A stretch of DNA of 64,000 nt from positions 83,884 to 147,883 of the forward strand of contig NZ_BOPO01000004.1 in NCBI RefSeq assembly GCF_017312725.1, written 5' to 3'. The notes beneath the pieces were generated by a model. The model was given only the letters and a program-made list of their open reading frames with translations. It was not told the origin of the DNA and made no database searches. This document shows positions 32,518-40,799 of the stretch, piece after piece. How positions within the stretch are numbered: position 1 is the stretch's first letter; the number at the start of each line of letters is the position of its first letter. This stretch comes from Actinocatenispora comari. Its GTDB lineage: Bacteria > Actinomycetota > Actinomycetes > Mycobacteriales > Micromonosporaceae. Both the position numbers and the translations under genes were made by a program.

Positions 32518-32961
32518 TCAGCTCGACTGGGCCGTGCCATACATGTGCTGGCGCACCACCTCGTCGTGCTCCAAGACGGTGTCGACGACCTGCCAGAACT
32601 CCGCCAGTCTCGGATGGGCCAGCCCCTCGTCACGACTGAGCTTGTGACCGTAGATCGGGCTGTCCGCCGCTACCGCGCCACCGTTGACGAGCGTGGCCGC
32701 CGGCGTCGGGGAATCGGCAACCGGCCCAACACGGCAACCGAAGGTCACATGATCGTCGAACGTCTCGGTAGCCCAGCTTCCGAGGATCGCGTCGATCCAG
32801 GCTTCATGCACGCCGTCGTGGTGGTAGCAACTCGCGTAGTACACGGCGGCGACGGGCTCCCCGTCGCGCACGCTCGCCCAGGTGCGCTCCGCTTGCGTGC
32901 CACAGCACGAACAGACGAACTGACGGTTCTGCCAGCTAGCGCGGTCAATCGTGAGGCCCAC
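32518..32961 (-). CDS. Conserved hypothetical with CxxC motif
   Basis: The product is 147 residues if the GTG at 32961 is used; the frame stays open to an ATG at 33063 but the extra 34 residues look non-conserved. LTIDRASWQNRQFVCSCCGT opens the protein, followed by AERTW, VYYASCYHHDGVHEAWIDAI, DHVTFGCRVGPV, PAATLVNGGAVAADSPIYG and FWQVVDTVLEHDEVVRQHMYG. The C-S-C-C and S-C-Y-H-H clusters could bind a metal. The gene has clearly lower G+C than the window average. Function unknown. Confidence 0.68.
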   Translation of the reverse strand: MGLTIDRASWQNRQFVCSCCGTQAERTWASVRDGEPVAAVYYASCYHHDGVHEAWIDAILGSWATETFDDHVTFGCRVGPVADSPTPAATLVNGGAVAADSPIYGHKLSRDEGLAHPRLAEFWQVVDTVLEHDEVVRQHMYGTAQSS

Positions 32962-33515
32962 GGCTCGGAACGCTACCGAACCAAGAACCTCCCGTTTCCG
33001 GCCCTCACTCTCGGCGTTGCCGACAGCTTCCCTCTGCCCAGCCTCACCTGCGACGTTAGCCAACCGTCGAAGCTCCAGGTCGCCTCATCTCCCACCACAT
33101 CCCATCCACAAGCATTCGGCCATCCCGGAGCCTGAACGCCCCGCCCGAGGCACCGTAACCGGCGCCGCCCGATGACGCGGCGCCCGGCCGACCGGGTGTG
33201 CCCGACCATCCGGCGCCGGCGGTCATCGGCGCGGCCGGTAGCCCGCGATTCTCGGGAGGACGCCGCTCTCGGTGTGGACTTGCCGAGGGTGGCGGCCCTT
33301 GGTTCGCGCCTGCCACGGGCCTGGAGCGTTCCGGCCGCGGGCGGCAGCCGAGCGGCCGGAACGCGGCCCGACCGGCGGCACGCGCGGCCCGTGAGGGACG
33401 CCTTGAGCCAGTACAGCAGTTCTCACCAAGCTGGAGGTGGCGGCGCCAGAAACGATGCCCGGGTCCACGCCCAAGCCCACTGCTTGACGGGGCCAGCGCG
33501 GCTAGTCTTGCGCCG
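32962..33515. other. Spacer without supportable gene
   Basis: About 550 bp between two small genes. All six frames give only Arg/Pro/Ala-rich shadow translations with no conserved motif. The left 150 bp are of lower G+C and may contain an N-terminal extension of the neighbouring gene. Confidence 0.45.
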
Positions 33516-33815
33516 ATGGATGCAGGGCTGGAGCTTTCCGAACCTTGGTTCCGACCAGAACCAGACCGGCTCGCGTCTCTCGTCGCTGAGGCAGTGACGG
33601 AAATCTGTGCCGATCACGAGCTCGCCGGCCGTTCTCTGACAGCAGTCGCCGCCTGCGCCGGCTGCGACGACGTGGCCTTCAGCCTCGATGATGGCGCCTT
33701 CGCGCTCGTGCATCTCACCTGGACGCGGCATCTCGAACCAGAGCCGTGGCCTCTCACGCAACGACTCGACGGCCTCCCAGCGTTGAGAGCAGCCTTCGAC
33801 AGACATCAGCACTAG
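33516..33815 (+). CDS. Small hypothetical protein
   Basis: The product is 99 residues from the ATG at 33516. It contains LASLVAEAVTEICADHELAGRSL, AACAGCDDVAFSLDDGAFALVHLTW, and PEPWPLTQRLDGLPALRAAFD, a plausible soluble alpha/beta protein. The H-L-T-W...PWP arrangement recurs in small actinobacterial hypotheticals. Not part of an operon. No function can be given. Confidence 0.58.
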   Translation: MDAGLELSEPWFRPEPDRLASLVAEAVTEICADHELAGRSLTAVAACAGCDDVAFSLDDGAFALVHLTWTRHLEPEPWPLTQRLDGLPALRAAFDRHQH

Positions 33816-33969
33816 CGGCCCCCACCGGCCGCTACTTCCCACCCGAGGCACCGCCACCCTCGAGATACACGGTGAGCCCGGTGCAACGTGCTTCTTTCGC
33901 TGCGGTGATACGCCGTACGCGCTGAGGCGCGGGTGGGGGTGCCGGGGGCGGAGCCCGCCGGCGCGGGGT

Positions 33970-33988
33970 CTGGGGGCTGCGCCCCCAG
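33970..33988. terminator. Hairpin downstream of tRNA-Asn
   Basis: CTGGGGGC (33970-33977) pairs with GCCCCCAG (33981-33988) around a 3-nt loop, 67 bases beyond the 3' end of the minus-strand tRNA-Asn. The surrounding 80 bp of G-rich sequence resembles the palindromic filler often seen next to actinobacterial tRNA genes. Confidence 0.5.
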
Positions 33989-34054
33989 GAGGCAGGGGCG
34001 GACGATCGTTGCGAACCGCCGAAGGCGGCGAGCAGAGAAGCTCCGGATCGGAAG

Positions 34055-34127
34055 CTCCCGCGCTTGGACTCGAACCAAGAACCTGCCGGTTAACAGCCGG
34101 CTGCTCTGCCAATTGAGCTACGCGGGA
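34055..34127 (-). tRNA. tRNA-Asn (GTT)
   Basis: The minus strand folds into a full cloverleaf of 73 nt. The 7-bp acceptor stem is perfect (TCCCGCG with CGCGGGA), the D-arm contains GCTCAATTGGCAGAGC, the anticodon stem-loop is GCCGG-CTGTTAA-CCGGC with GTT at 34094-34092, and the T-arm is CTTGG-TTCGAGT-CCAAG. The discriminator base is G. No CCA is encoded. Confidence 0.96.
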
Positions 34128-34309
34128 TCGAGTACGCCGTCGTGCGCCGTACCGACGCGGACAAGGGTACATGAGCGGATCCGGGGGTAGTACATGGGCC
34201 GGGGGTGGTACGTGCGGGTGGTTCGCGTCTCGCTGGTCACGCAGGGCAGGCAGGATGGTACGCAGGAGCGCGAAGCGCCGGGTACGAGGTCATACGAGAG
34301 GAGTCGACG

Positions 34310-34636
34310 ATGCGTGCCAAGTGGGCTTTCCTGGCCGGTCTGGGCGTCGGATACGTGCTCGGCAGCCGGGCCGGTCGAGCGCGGTACGAGCAGATCGCCG
34401 CGGCGGCCCGCCGGGTGAAGGAGAACCCGACGGTGCAGGAGGCGGCCGGGCTGGTGCAGGCGCAGGCCGGACGGCTGGCCTCGACGGGCAAGGACGTCAT
34501 CTCGGACCGGCTGGCCGACAGCCGGATCGGACACACGCGGGTGGCGGAGCGGCTGTTCGGCACGATGCCGTACACGCCGGAGCACGAGCCGGCCGAGCAC
34601 CATCGGCGGCGCCGCAACGGCGTCAGCCACGGCTGA
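34310..34636 (+). CDS. YtxH-like small membrane protein
   Basis: The product is 108 residues. MRAKWAFLAGLGVGYVLGSRAGRARYEQI gives a short N-terminal membrane helix with glycine periodicity followed by an Arg-rich amphipathic helix (AAARRVKENPTVQEAAGLV), the YtxH pattern. The C-terminus is His/Arg-rich. A GAGAGGAG ribosome site lies 7-14 bases before the ATG. It ends just before a strong bidirectional terminator. YtxH proteins are stress-associated in Bacillus; the function here is unknown. Confidence 0.78.
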   Translation: MRAKWAFLAGLGVGYVLGSRAGRARYEQIAAAARRVKENPTVQEAAGLVQAQAGRLASTGKDVISDRLADSRIGHTRVAERLFGTMPYTPEHEPAEHHRRRRNGVSHG

Positions 34637-34641
34637 GACAC

Positions 34642-34676
34642 GCCCCGGGCCGTACGGATGACGTACGGCCCGGGGC
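34642..34676. terminator. Bidirectional terminator
   Basis: A perfect 15-bp stem (34642-34656 with 34662-34676) with a 5-nt loop lies six bases after the YtxH-like stop and 40 bases beyond the stop of the convergent SDR gene. Confidence 0.82.
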
Positions 34677-34716
34677 TGCTACGCGCGAGGGTTCGAGTAC
34701 ACCCGGCAGGCGCTGC

Positions 34717-35646
34717 TCAGCGGTCGCCGGGTGTGCGGAAGTAGTGGCCCTCGTCGAGGTCGGCGAGCAGGCCGGGCCGGGTCGGCTTCCACTCCAGGAG
34801 TGCGCGGGTCAGGTCGGCGGAGGCCGGGACGTCGAGGCCGACCATGCCGGCGAGCCAGCCGAAGTGCCCGGCGGCGTCGGCCGCGGGGATCTCGGCCACG
34901 GCGAGGTTCAGGTGCCGGCCGATGACCCCGGCGATCTCGCGCAGCGGTACCCCTTCGTCGCCGATGGCGTGCAGCACCGCGCCGGCGGGCGCGTGGTCGA
35001 GGGCGAGCCGGAACAGGTGTGCGGCGTCCAAGCGGTGCACGGCGGGCCAGCGGTTGTCGCCGGTACCGAGGTAGCCCGCGACGCCGTGCTCACGGGCGGC
35101 GCGGACCAGGCCGGGGACGAAGCCGCGGTCCCCGTCGCCGTGCACGGTCGGGGGCAGCCGCAGCACCGACGACCGTACCCCGCGGTCGGCGAAGGAGAGG
35201 GCCAGCTGCGCGGTGGCCATCCGGGCGCTCGGGCCTTCCGGGTCGCCGGCCGGGCCGGAGACGCCGTCGCGTTCGGTCAGCACCCGGCCGGGCGCGAGGC
35301 CGGCGATGCCGGAGGCGAGCACGAACGGCCGGTCGGAGCCGGCGAGTGCGTCGCCGAAGACCTCGACGGCGCGCCGGTCGGCCGCGGCGGCGCTGGCGAA
35401 GTCGCCGCTGAACGCGATGTCGTGCTTGAAGGCCAGGTGGATCACGCCGTCCGAGTCGGCGGCCGCGTCGCGCAGCACGTCGAGGTCGTCGAGGGTGCCC
35501 CGGCGTACCTGGGCGCCGGCGGCGGCGAGCGCCGCGGCGGAGGCGTCCGTACGGGCCAGCCCGACGACCTGGTGCCCCGCGGCCAGGAGTTCGGGGACGA
35601 CGGCGGAACCGATCCAGCCGGACGCCCCGGTGACGAATACGCGCAT
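34717..35646 (-). CDS. NAD(P)-dependent epimerase/SDR-family protein
   Basis: The product is 309 residues of the extended SDR group. MRVFVTGASGWIGSAVVPELL carries G-x-x-G-x-x-G, VIHLAF is the next strand, and LASGIAGLAPG and RLPPTVHG follow. The canonical Y-x-x-x-K is not seen where expected (a serine/alanine-rich M-A-T-A-Q stretch occurs instead), which is common in the atypical NAD(P)H-binding branch. GGAGG is eight bases before the ATG. It diverges from a TetR gene with two operators between them, so it is probably repressed by that regulator. Confidence 0.85.
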   Translation of the reverse strand: MRVFVTGASGWIGSAVVPELLAAGHQVVGLARTDASAAALAAAGAQVRRGTLDDLDVLRDAAADSDGVIHLAFKHDIAFSGDFASAAAADRRAVEVFGDALAGSDRPFVLASGIAGLAPGRVLTERDGVSGPAGDPEGPSARMATAQLALSFADRGVRSSVLRLPPTVHGDGDRGFVPGLVRAAREHGVAGYLGTGDNRWPAVHRLDAAHLFRLALDHAPAGAVLHAIGDEGVPLREIAGVIGRHLNLAVAEIPAADAAGHFGWLAGMVGLDVPASADLTRALLEWKPTRPGLLADLDEGHYFRTPGDR

Positions 35647-35691
35647 CAGAAGTACCTCCACGAGAGCCGGCCGGATTGGGCCCGACCAGCT

Positions 35692-35739
35692 ATGTCAGTC
35701 ACTGTCATCAGGCTAGCACCCGATGTCAGTCACTGCCAT
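35692..35739. promoter_or_regulatory. Twin 17-bp palindromic TetR operators
   Basis: ATGTCAGTCACTGTCAT (35692-35708) and ATGTCAGTCACTGCCAT (35723-35739) are nearly identical and each fits the palindrome ATGNCAGTNACTGNCAT. They are 31 bp apart, about three helical turns, in the SDR/TetR divergent promoter region. Confidence 0.8.
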
Positions 35740-35755
35740 CACTATGATCGGAGTC

Positions 35756-36325
35756 ATGAGCCGTTGGGAGCCGAACGCCCGGGGCCGGCTGGCGCAGGCG
35801 GCACTCGCGCTCTACGGCGAACGCGGGTACGAGAAGGTCACCGTGGCCGAGATCGCCGCGCGGGCCGGTCTGACCGAGCGCACCTTCTTCCGGCACTACG
35901 CCGACAAGCGCGAGGTGCTGTTCGACGGCTCGACCCGGCTGCAGCAGACGCTCACCGAGGCGGTCGCGGCCGCACCGGCCGGCCGGCCGCCGATCGAGCT
36001 GGTCGGCGCCGCCATCGCGGCGCTCGGTGCGCTGTTCGAGGCGGACGAGCGGCGCGAGTTCGCCCGGCAGCGGCAGGCCATCGTCGACAAGAACCCCGAC
36101 CTGCAGGAACGCGAGCTCGTCAAGCTGTCCCGACTCGGCGACGCGCTGACCGACGCGCTGCACGACCACGACGTGCCGGTACCGGCCGCGAGCCTCGCGG
36201 CGCAGGTCGGCATCGCCGTGTTCCGGGTGACGTTCGTGCGCTGGCTCGACGACCCGGCCAGTCGCCCCTTCCCCGAGCTGGTCCGCGCCGCCTTCGAGGA
36301 GCTCGCGGCGATGACCCACCCCTGA
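35756..36325 (+). CDS. TetR/AcrR-family regulator
   Basis: The product is 189 residues from the ATG at 35756. The HTH is VTVAEIAARAGLTERTFFRHYADKREVLFDG (about residues 29-58). The C-terminal domain (VFRVTFVRWLDDPASRPFPELV) matches the common actinobacterial TetR group. An ATG at 35744 is in frame but its spacing to the GGAG is poorer. The two upstream operators suggest autoregulation plus control of the divergent SDR gene. Confidence 0.9.
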   Translation: MSRWEPNARGRLAQAALALYGERGYEKVTVAEIAARAGLTERTFFRHYADKREVLFDGSTRLQQTLTEAVAAAPAGRPPIELVGAAIAALGALFEADERREFARQRQAIVDKNPDLQERELVKLSRLGDALTDALHDHDVPVPAASLAAQVGIAVFRVTFVRWLDDPASRPFPELVRAAFEELAAMTHP

Positions 36326-36329
36326 GCCG

Positions 36330-36535
36330 GCTGACCAGCGCTGGTCGGCCACACCGGCCGGCCAAGGTCCACCCCGCCCACCAGACCCCACGGTTGGCGA
36401 GCCAACCCGAAGCCCGCCGAACAGACCCGCAGGCCGCCGACCCGACCCGAAGCCGCCGACCAAACCCGCGGCCCGCCGACCCGAAGACCGCCGGCCACAT
36501 CGGAGGCCCGCGGATTCGGAGGCCCGCGGATCAGG
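36330..36535. repeat. Degenerate Pro/Arg-type G+C repeats
   Basis: The space between TetR and the ABC permease is filled by degenerate copies of a CCGCCGACC(CGA) unit and by a direct repeat of CGGAGGCCCGCGGAT at about 36503-36533. I see no gene. Confidence 0.55.
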
Positions 36536-36547
36536 CCCGCGCGGCGG

Positions 36548-37336
36548 TCAGGGTTGGAGCAGGCGGCCGAGGCGGCGGGCGGCGACCCAGAGGCCGAGGA
36601 TGCAGCAGCCGACCAGGTAGGCGGCGTGGCCGAGCATAGCGAGATCGAGATGGCCGAGCGAGAGGCCACGGGTGATCGTGACCCCGTGGTACAGCGGGGT
36701 CAGCTCGACCAGCGGCCGGGCCCACGCCGGGTACGCACCGAGCGGGGTGAACGTGCCGGCGAACATGAACATCACCATCATGATGATCATCACGTAGTCG
36801 AAGTCCTGCCAGCTGCGCAGGAACGTGGTCAGCGCCATGCCCAGTGCGGCGAACGCGAAGCCGATCAGGACCGCGGCCGGCCAGGCCAGGATCGCCCATC
36901 CGGACGGGGTGAGCCCGAGCAGCGCCATCAGCCCGAGGAACGCCCCGGAGTAGAGCCCGGAGCGGGCGAGGCACCAGCCGATCTCGCCGAGCGCCAGCTC
37001 CAGCGGCGTGACCGGGGTGGCGAGCACCGCGTCGTACAGCCGCATGTACTTGAGCTTGCCGAACACGTTGAACGTGGTCTCGGTCAGCGCCGCGTTCATC
37101 GCCTGCACGGCGAGCATCGCCGGAGCGAGGAACACCGGATAGGCGACGCTCTCCCCGGCGAACGGCACCCGGCCGACCAGCGCACCGAGCCCGATGCCCA
37201 GCGACAGCAGGTAGAGCAGCGGCTCGAAGAAGCCGGAGGCGAGCACCACCCAGCCGCGGCGGTGCACCAGCACGTTGCGCTCGACGACCGCGCCGGCCCG
37301 GCGCGGCGAGACCCGCAACAGCAGCGTGGTCAGCAT
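36548..37336 (-). CDS. ABC-2 type permease
   Basis: The product is 262 residues with six hydrophobic helices. It has the ABC-2 layout: an N-terminal amphipathic segment (ERNVLVHRRGWVVL), FEPLLYLLSLGIGLG, KLKYMRLYDAVLATPVTPLELALGE, and the conserved loop TPLYHGVTITRGL before the last helix, typical of NodJ/DrrB-like exporters. Its ATG shares one base with the stop of the second permease (TGATG). With the second permease and the ATPase it would form one exporter. Confidence 0.9.
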   Translation of the reverse strand: MLTTLLLRVSPRRAGAVVERNVLVHRRGWVVLASGFFEPLLYLLSLGIGLGALVGRVPFAGESVAYPVFLAPAMLAVQAMNAALTETTFNVFGKLKYMRLYDAVLATPVTPLELALGEIGWCLARSGLYSGAFLGLMALLGLTPSGWAILAWPAAVLIGFAFAALGMALTTFLRSWQDFDYVMIIMMVMFMFAGTFTPLGAYPAWARPLVELTPLYHGVTITRGLSLGHLDLAMLGHAAYLVGCCILGLWVAARRLGRLLQP

Positions 37337-38121
37337 CAGACCACCAACCTGCGACGGAACGCTCGGTGCGCGAGCACCAGCCCGACCGCGGCCCAGAGCG
37401 CGAGGTAGCCGAGGTGCCCGAGCACCGGCCACCACCGCGGGGTACCGAGGGTCAGCGACCGGCACACCTCGACGCCGTGCCACAGCGGCGAGAGCCAGGC
37501 GAGGACCCGTACCCCGGCGGGCAACTGGGCGATCGGGAAGAACACGCCAGAGAACAGCTGCACCGGGATCACCACGAACCGGGTGAGCACCGCGAAGCTG
37601 GAGTCGGTGTGCTGGGTCGCGGTGAACGCGAACGTCGGCGCCGCGCAGGCCAGCGCGAGCAGCATCGCGGTGGGCAGCACGCCGACCGCCCAGCCCGAGT
37701 GCACCGTCCCGAACGCCGCCATCACCAGCAGGAACACCGTCACCGCGACGAGCGCACGAAACACCACGAAGGCGAGCTGGCCGAGCACGATGTCGACGAT
37801 GCGCAGCGGCGTGTTCAGCATCCCCTCGTAGGTGCGGTCCCAGGCGAACTGCGAGTAGACCCGGTACATCGACTCGTCGATGGCGATGCTCAGCCCGGTC
37901 GCGGCGAGCACGCCGGGCGCGAGGAAGCTCAGGTAGTCGACGCCGAGCTGGTGGCCCCGGTCGACGTAGCCACCGACGCCGAGACCGATGCCGGCCAGGT
38001 AGATCAGCGGCAGCAGGAAGCTGGAGAACGCGGTGCCCCACCAGGTGCGGCGGTAACCGATCAGGTGGTACGCGAACACGTGCAGGGCACCGCGGCCCGG
38101 CGCGGCGATGGCGGCCGTCAT
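37336..38121 (-). CDS. ABC-2 type permease
   Basis: The product is 261 residues with six hydrophobic helices. HLIGYRRTWWGTAFSSFLLPLIYLAGIGLG opens the protein, QFAWDRTYEGMLNTPLRIVDIVLGQ forms the coupling loop, and SPLWHGVEVCRSLTLG is the NodJ-like signature. It starts on the stop of the ATPase gene (TGATG) and is followed at once by the other permease. Two non-identical permeases fit a heterodimeric exporter. Confidence 0.9.
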   Translation of the reverse strand: MTAAIAAPGRGALHVFAYHLIGYRRTWWGTAFSSFLLPLIYLAGIGLGVGGYVDRGHQLGVDYLSFLAPGVLAATGLSIAIDESMYRVYSQFAWDRTYEGMLNTPLRIVDIVLGQLAFVVFRALVAVTVFLLVMAAFGTVHSGWAVGVLPTAMLLALACAAPTFAFTATQHTDSSFAVLTRFVVIPVQLFSGVFFPIAQLPAGVRVLAWLSPLWHGVEVCRSLTLGTPRWWPVLGHLGYLALWAAVGLVLAHRAFRRRLVV

Positions 38122-39064
38122 CAGTCCACCAGGGTCCGGCCGGTCAGGTGCAGGAAGACGTCCTCCAGGGTGCTGCGGCGCACCAGCACCGAGGTCGGTT
38201 CGATGCTGCGGGCCGCCACCGCGGCCGTGGCCGCGTCGCCGTCGTCGGTGTAGAGCAGCAGCCGGTCGGGCAGCGCCTCGATCCGGTCGGCCAGCGGTTC
38301 GAGCGCCTTCACCAGCTCGGCGCCGGCCGGACCGGCCAGGTCGTCCAGCCCGAACCGCAGCTCCACCACCTCGCGGCTGGAGTACCGCGCGATCAGCTGG
38401 GACGGGGAGCCCTCGGCGACGATGCGGCCGGCGTCCATCACCACCAGCCGGTCGCACAGCTGCTCGGCCTCGTCCATGTAGTGAGTGGTCAGCACCAGCG
38501 TGACGCCGCGCTGTTTGAGCCGGTAGAGCCGCTCCCAGACCAGGTGCCGGGCCTGCGGGTCGAGGCCGGTGGTCGGCTCGTCGAGCAGCACCAGGTCGGG
38601 CTCGTTGACCAGCGCGCGGGCGATCGTCAGCCGCCGCTTCATGCCGCCGGACAGCGGCTCGACCTTGCTGTCGGCCCGGTCGGCCAGCTGGACGAACTTC
38701 AGCAGCTCGGCGGCCCGGTCGCGGGCCACCTGGCGCGGGATGCCGAAGTAGCGGGCGTAGACGGTGAGGTTCTCGGCCAGCGACAGCTCGACGTCCAGCG
38801 AGTCCTGCTGCGGGACCACGCCGAGCCGGGACCGGATCGCCGGGCCGTGGGTCGCGGCGTCCAGCCCGAGGATGTGCAGGCTGCCGGCGGACGGCGGCGA
38901 CACGCAGCCGATCATGCGCATGGTGGAGCTCTTGCCCGCGCCGTTCGGCCCGAGGAAGCCGAACGCCTCGCCGCGCGCACGCCCACGTCGATGCCGGCGA
39001 CCGCGGTGAACGAGCCGAACCGCTTCACCAGCCCGGTCGCCGAGATCATCAGGTCAGTGGACAT
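38121..39064 (-). pseudogene. ABC transporter ATPase, frameshifted just before Walker A
   Basis: From the ATG at 39064 the frame reads MSTDLMISATGLVKRFGSFTAVAGIDVGVR and then leaves frame at about 38971. One frame over, the protein continues through the Walker A (GPNGAGKSS), LGVVPQQDSLDVELSLAENL, signature PLSGGMKRRLTIA, Walker B LVLLDEPTTGLDP and H-loop TTHYMDEAEQL, to the stop at 38121. A single missing G in a C/G run (CGCGCGG-CGAG where CGCGCGGGCGAG is expected) explains it. With it restored the protein would be 314 residues. The permease genes remain intact, so a sequencing error or very recent lesion is likely. Confidence 0.85.
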
Positions 39065-39161
39065 GCCGGCGACCCTATCGCCCACCCCCGACACCGCGGC
39101 CCGGCGGCGCCGGGTGGCCGGAACCGCCACGCGGGCGGGCGTCGTTGGGTAGCTTGGCCGC

Positions 39162-40160
39162 ATGGCTGGTCAGGCACGGGATCCGCAGTCCATCCTGCGC
39201 GAGGCGGCGGCGATCGCCTCGCTCGCCCCGTCCATCCACAACACGCAGCCGTGGCAGTGGCTGGTGCACGAGCACGACACCGAGCTGTACGCGGACCGGA
39301 CCCGGCAGCTGCTCGCCACCGACCCGGACGGCCGGTCGCTCACGCTGTCCTGCGGGGTGGCCCTGCAGCACGCCCAGGTCGCGCTGCGCGCCGCCGGGTA
39401 CCTGCCGGACGTGGTGCGGCTGCCCGACCTCGAGGACGAGGACCTGCTCGCCCGGGTCACGCTGGGCGGTGCGACGGCGCCCAGCGCCGAGTGCGTCCGC
39501 GATTACCAGTCGATGCTGATCCGGCACATGGACCGGCGGCCGTTCGCCGACCGGGCGCCGAGCGAGGCGGCGCTGCGGGAGCTGACCGCGGCGGCCGACG
39601 CCGGCGGGGCGCACCTGCACCTGGTCCGGCCCGAGCAGGTGACCACGGTGACGATGGCGGTCGGCCGGGCCGGCGAGGTCGAGCAGTCCGAGCCGGCGTA
39701 CCGGCGGGAACTGCACGACTGGACCCACCGCGACCTGGACAGCGGCGAGGGGCTGCCCGCCGGGGTACTGCCGGAGCCGGCGGCGCGGCGGGTGCCGATC
39801 CGCGACTTCGCCCCGGACCGGGACGCCGCGCTGCCGGACGAGCCGGCGCTGGCCGACCGGTACGCGCGGTATGCGGTGCTCTACGGCGACCGGGACGATC
39901 CGGCGCACTGGCTGCGCGGCGGTGAGGCGCTCGGCGCGGTACTGCTGGGCGTGGTGCGGCTCGGCCTCGCCGTGTCGCCCTACTCCGACCCCATCGAGGT
40001 ACTGGCCACCCGGCAGCTGATCGCCCGCGAGGTGCTGTCCGGGCTGGGCGCGCCCTACCTGGTGTTGCGGCTCGGCGTGGCGAGCCCCGAGCAGCCGCCC
40101 CGGGCCCGGACCGCGAGGCGCCCGGTCGCGGACACCGTGGTCCCGGTCCCCCGCGACTGA
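39162..40160 (+). CDS. Acg-type nitroreductase-family protein
   Basis: The product is 332 residues. LREAAAIASLAPSIHNTQPWQW is the FMN-contact signature of the Acg/nitroreductase family, LSCGVALQHAQVALRAAGY follows, and the C-terminal half (LGAVLLGVVRLGLAVSPYSDPIE) completes a fused two-lobed nitroreductase fold as in mycobacterial Acg of the hypoxia-linked DosR regulon. Many Acg-type proteins bind flavin poorly. It is a monocistronic gene divergent from the ABC ATPase. Confidence 0.87.
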   Translation: MAGQARDPQSILREAAAIASLAPSIHNTQPWQWLVHEHDTELYADRTRQLLATDPDGRSLTLSCGVALQHAQVALRAAGYLPDVVRLPDLEDEDLLARVTLGGATAPSAECVRDYQSMLIRHMDRRPFADRAPSEAALRELTAAADAGGAHLHLVRPEQVTTVTMAVGRAGEVEQSEPAYRRELHDWTHRDLDSGEGLPAGVLPEPAARRVPIRDFAPDRDAALPDEPALADRYARYAVLYGDRDDPAHWLRGGEALGAVLLGVVRLGLAVSPYSDPIEVLATRQLIAREVLSGLGAPYLVLRLGVASPEQPPRARTARRPVADTVVPVPRD

Positions 40161-40212
40161 CCTCGCGCGGGCTGCTGGCCCGTCGAGTCCGCGGATCCGG
40201 CCGGTCCGCTCC

Positions 40213-40242
40213 CTGACCGACGCCGGGCCGACCGGCGGTCAG
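40213..40242. terminator. Hairpin between convergent genes
   Basis: CTGAC (40213-40217) and CGCCGG (40221-40226) pair with CCGGCG and GTCAG (40232-40242) around a 5-nt loop, with a 3-nt bulge. It spans the stop of the minus-strand gene and lies 53 bp past the plus-strand stop. Confidence 0.45.
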
Positions 40243-40799
40243 CCGGTTTCGGCGGTGTTGCGGGCCTGGGCGAGGTACTCGGCGACCAGGTCGTGGTCCG
40301 GCCCGATCAGCACCGTGCCCTCGTCGTACCGCAGCGCCCAGTGCAGCCCGTCCACGCCGGGGACGCGCCGGGCCACCACCCGCACGCCGCCGTTCGGCAG
40401 CTCGTGGTGGATGGAGTACGCGACGCTCTTGGTCACCCGGACCCGGACCTGGTACGGCAGCTCGCCCGGGTCGCCGATCCGGTAGCTCGACGTCTCGTCG
40501 TCGGCGAACACGTCGGCCGGCGCGTCCGGCGCCTCGCCCGCGGACCGGACCAGCTTCGCCGGCGTGACGACCAGCTCCCGGCCGGACCAGGTGGCCTTGT
40601 GGATCTCGTGCCAGCCGAGCCGCTCGTCCCGGCCGGGCAGCCACAGCCCGCGGTTGGTGGCGACCAGGTACCCGCCGGCGCCGTCGGCCGGGTACCCGTC
40701 GGCGACCGGTGCCCAGGCGACCAGGTGCTCGGCCGCCTCGAACGGCCGCTTCGCCTCGGCCGGCAGCCGGCTGCGCCGGATGCGCGCGAGAATCCCCAT
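40239..40799 (-). CDS. Conserved hypothetical coupled to dnaG
   Basis: The product is 186 residues and soluble. FEAAEHLVAWAPVADG, YLVATNRGLWLPGRDERLGWHEIHKATWSGRELVV and VRVRVTKSVAYSIHHEL suggest a PH-like all-beta domain. Its ATG overlaps the dnaG stop by one base (TGATG), so it is translated with primase. Such dnaG-linked genes are conserved in Micromonosporaceae, but I know of no function. Confidence 0.75.
   Translation of the reverse strand: MGILARIRRSRLPAEAKRPFEAAEHLVAWAPVADGYPADGAGGYLVATNRGLWLPGRDERLGWHEIHKATWSGRELVVTPAKLVRSAGEAPDAPADVFADDETSSYRIGDPGELPYQVRVRVTKSVAYSIHHELPNGGVRVVARRVPGVDGLHWALRYDEGTVLIGPDHDLVAEYLAQARNTAETG

Noticed and set aside
33816-34054. Small structured RNA in the G-rich sequence next to tRNA-Asn
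   Set aside because: It is a simple G/C palindrome tract typical of tRNA flanks and best read as a terminator.
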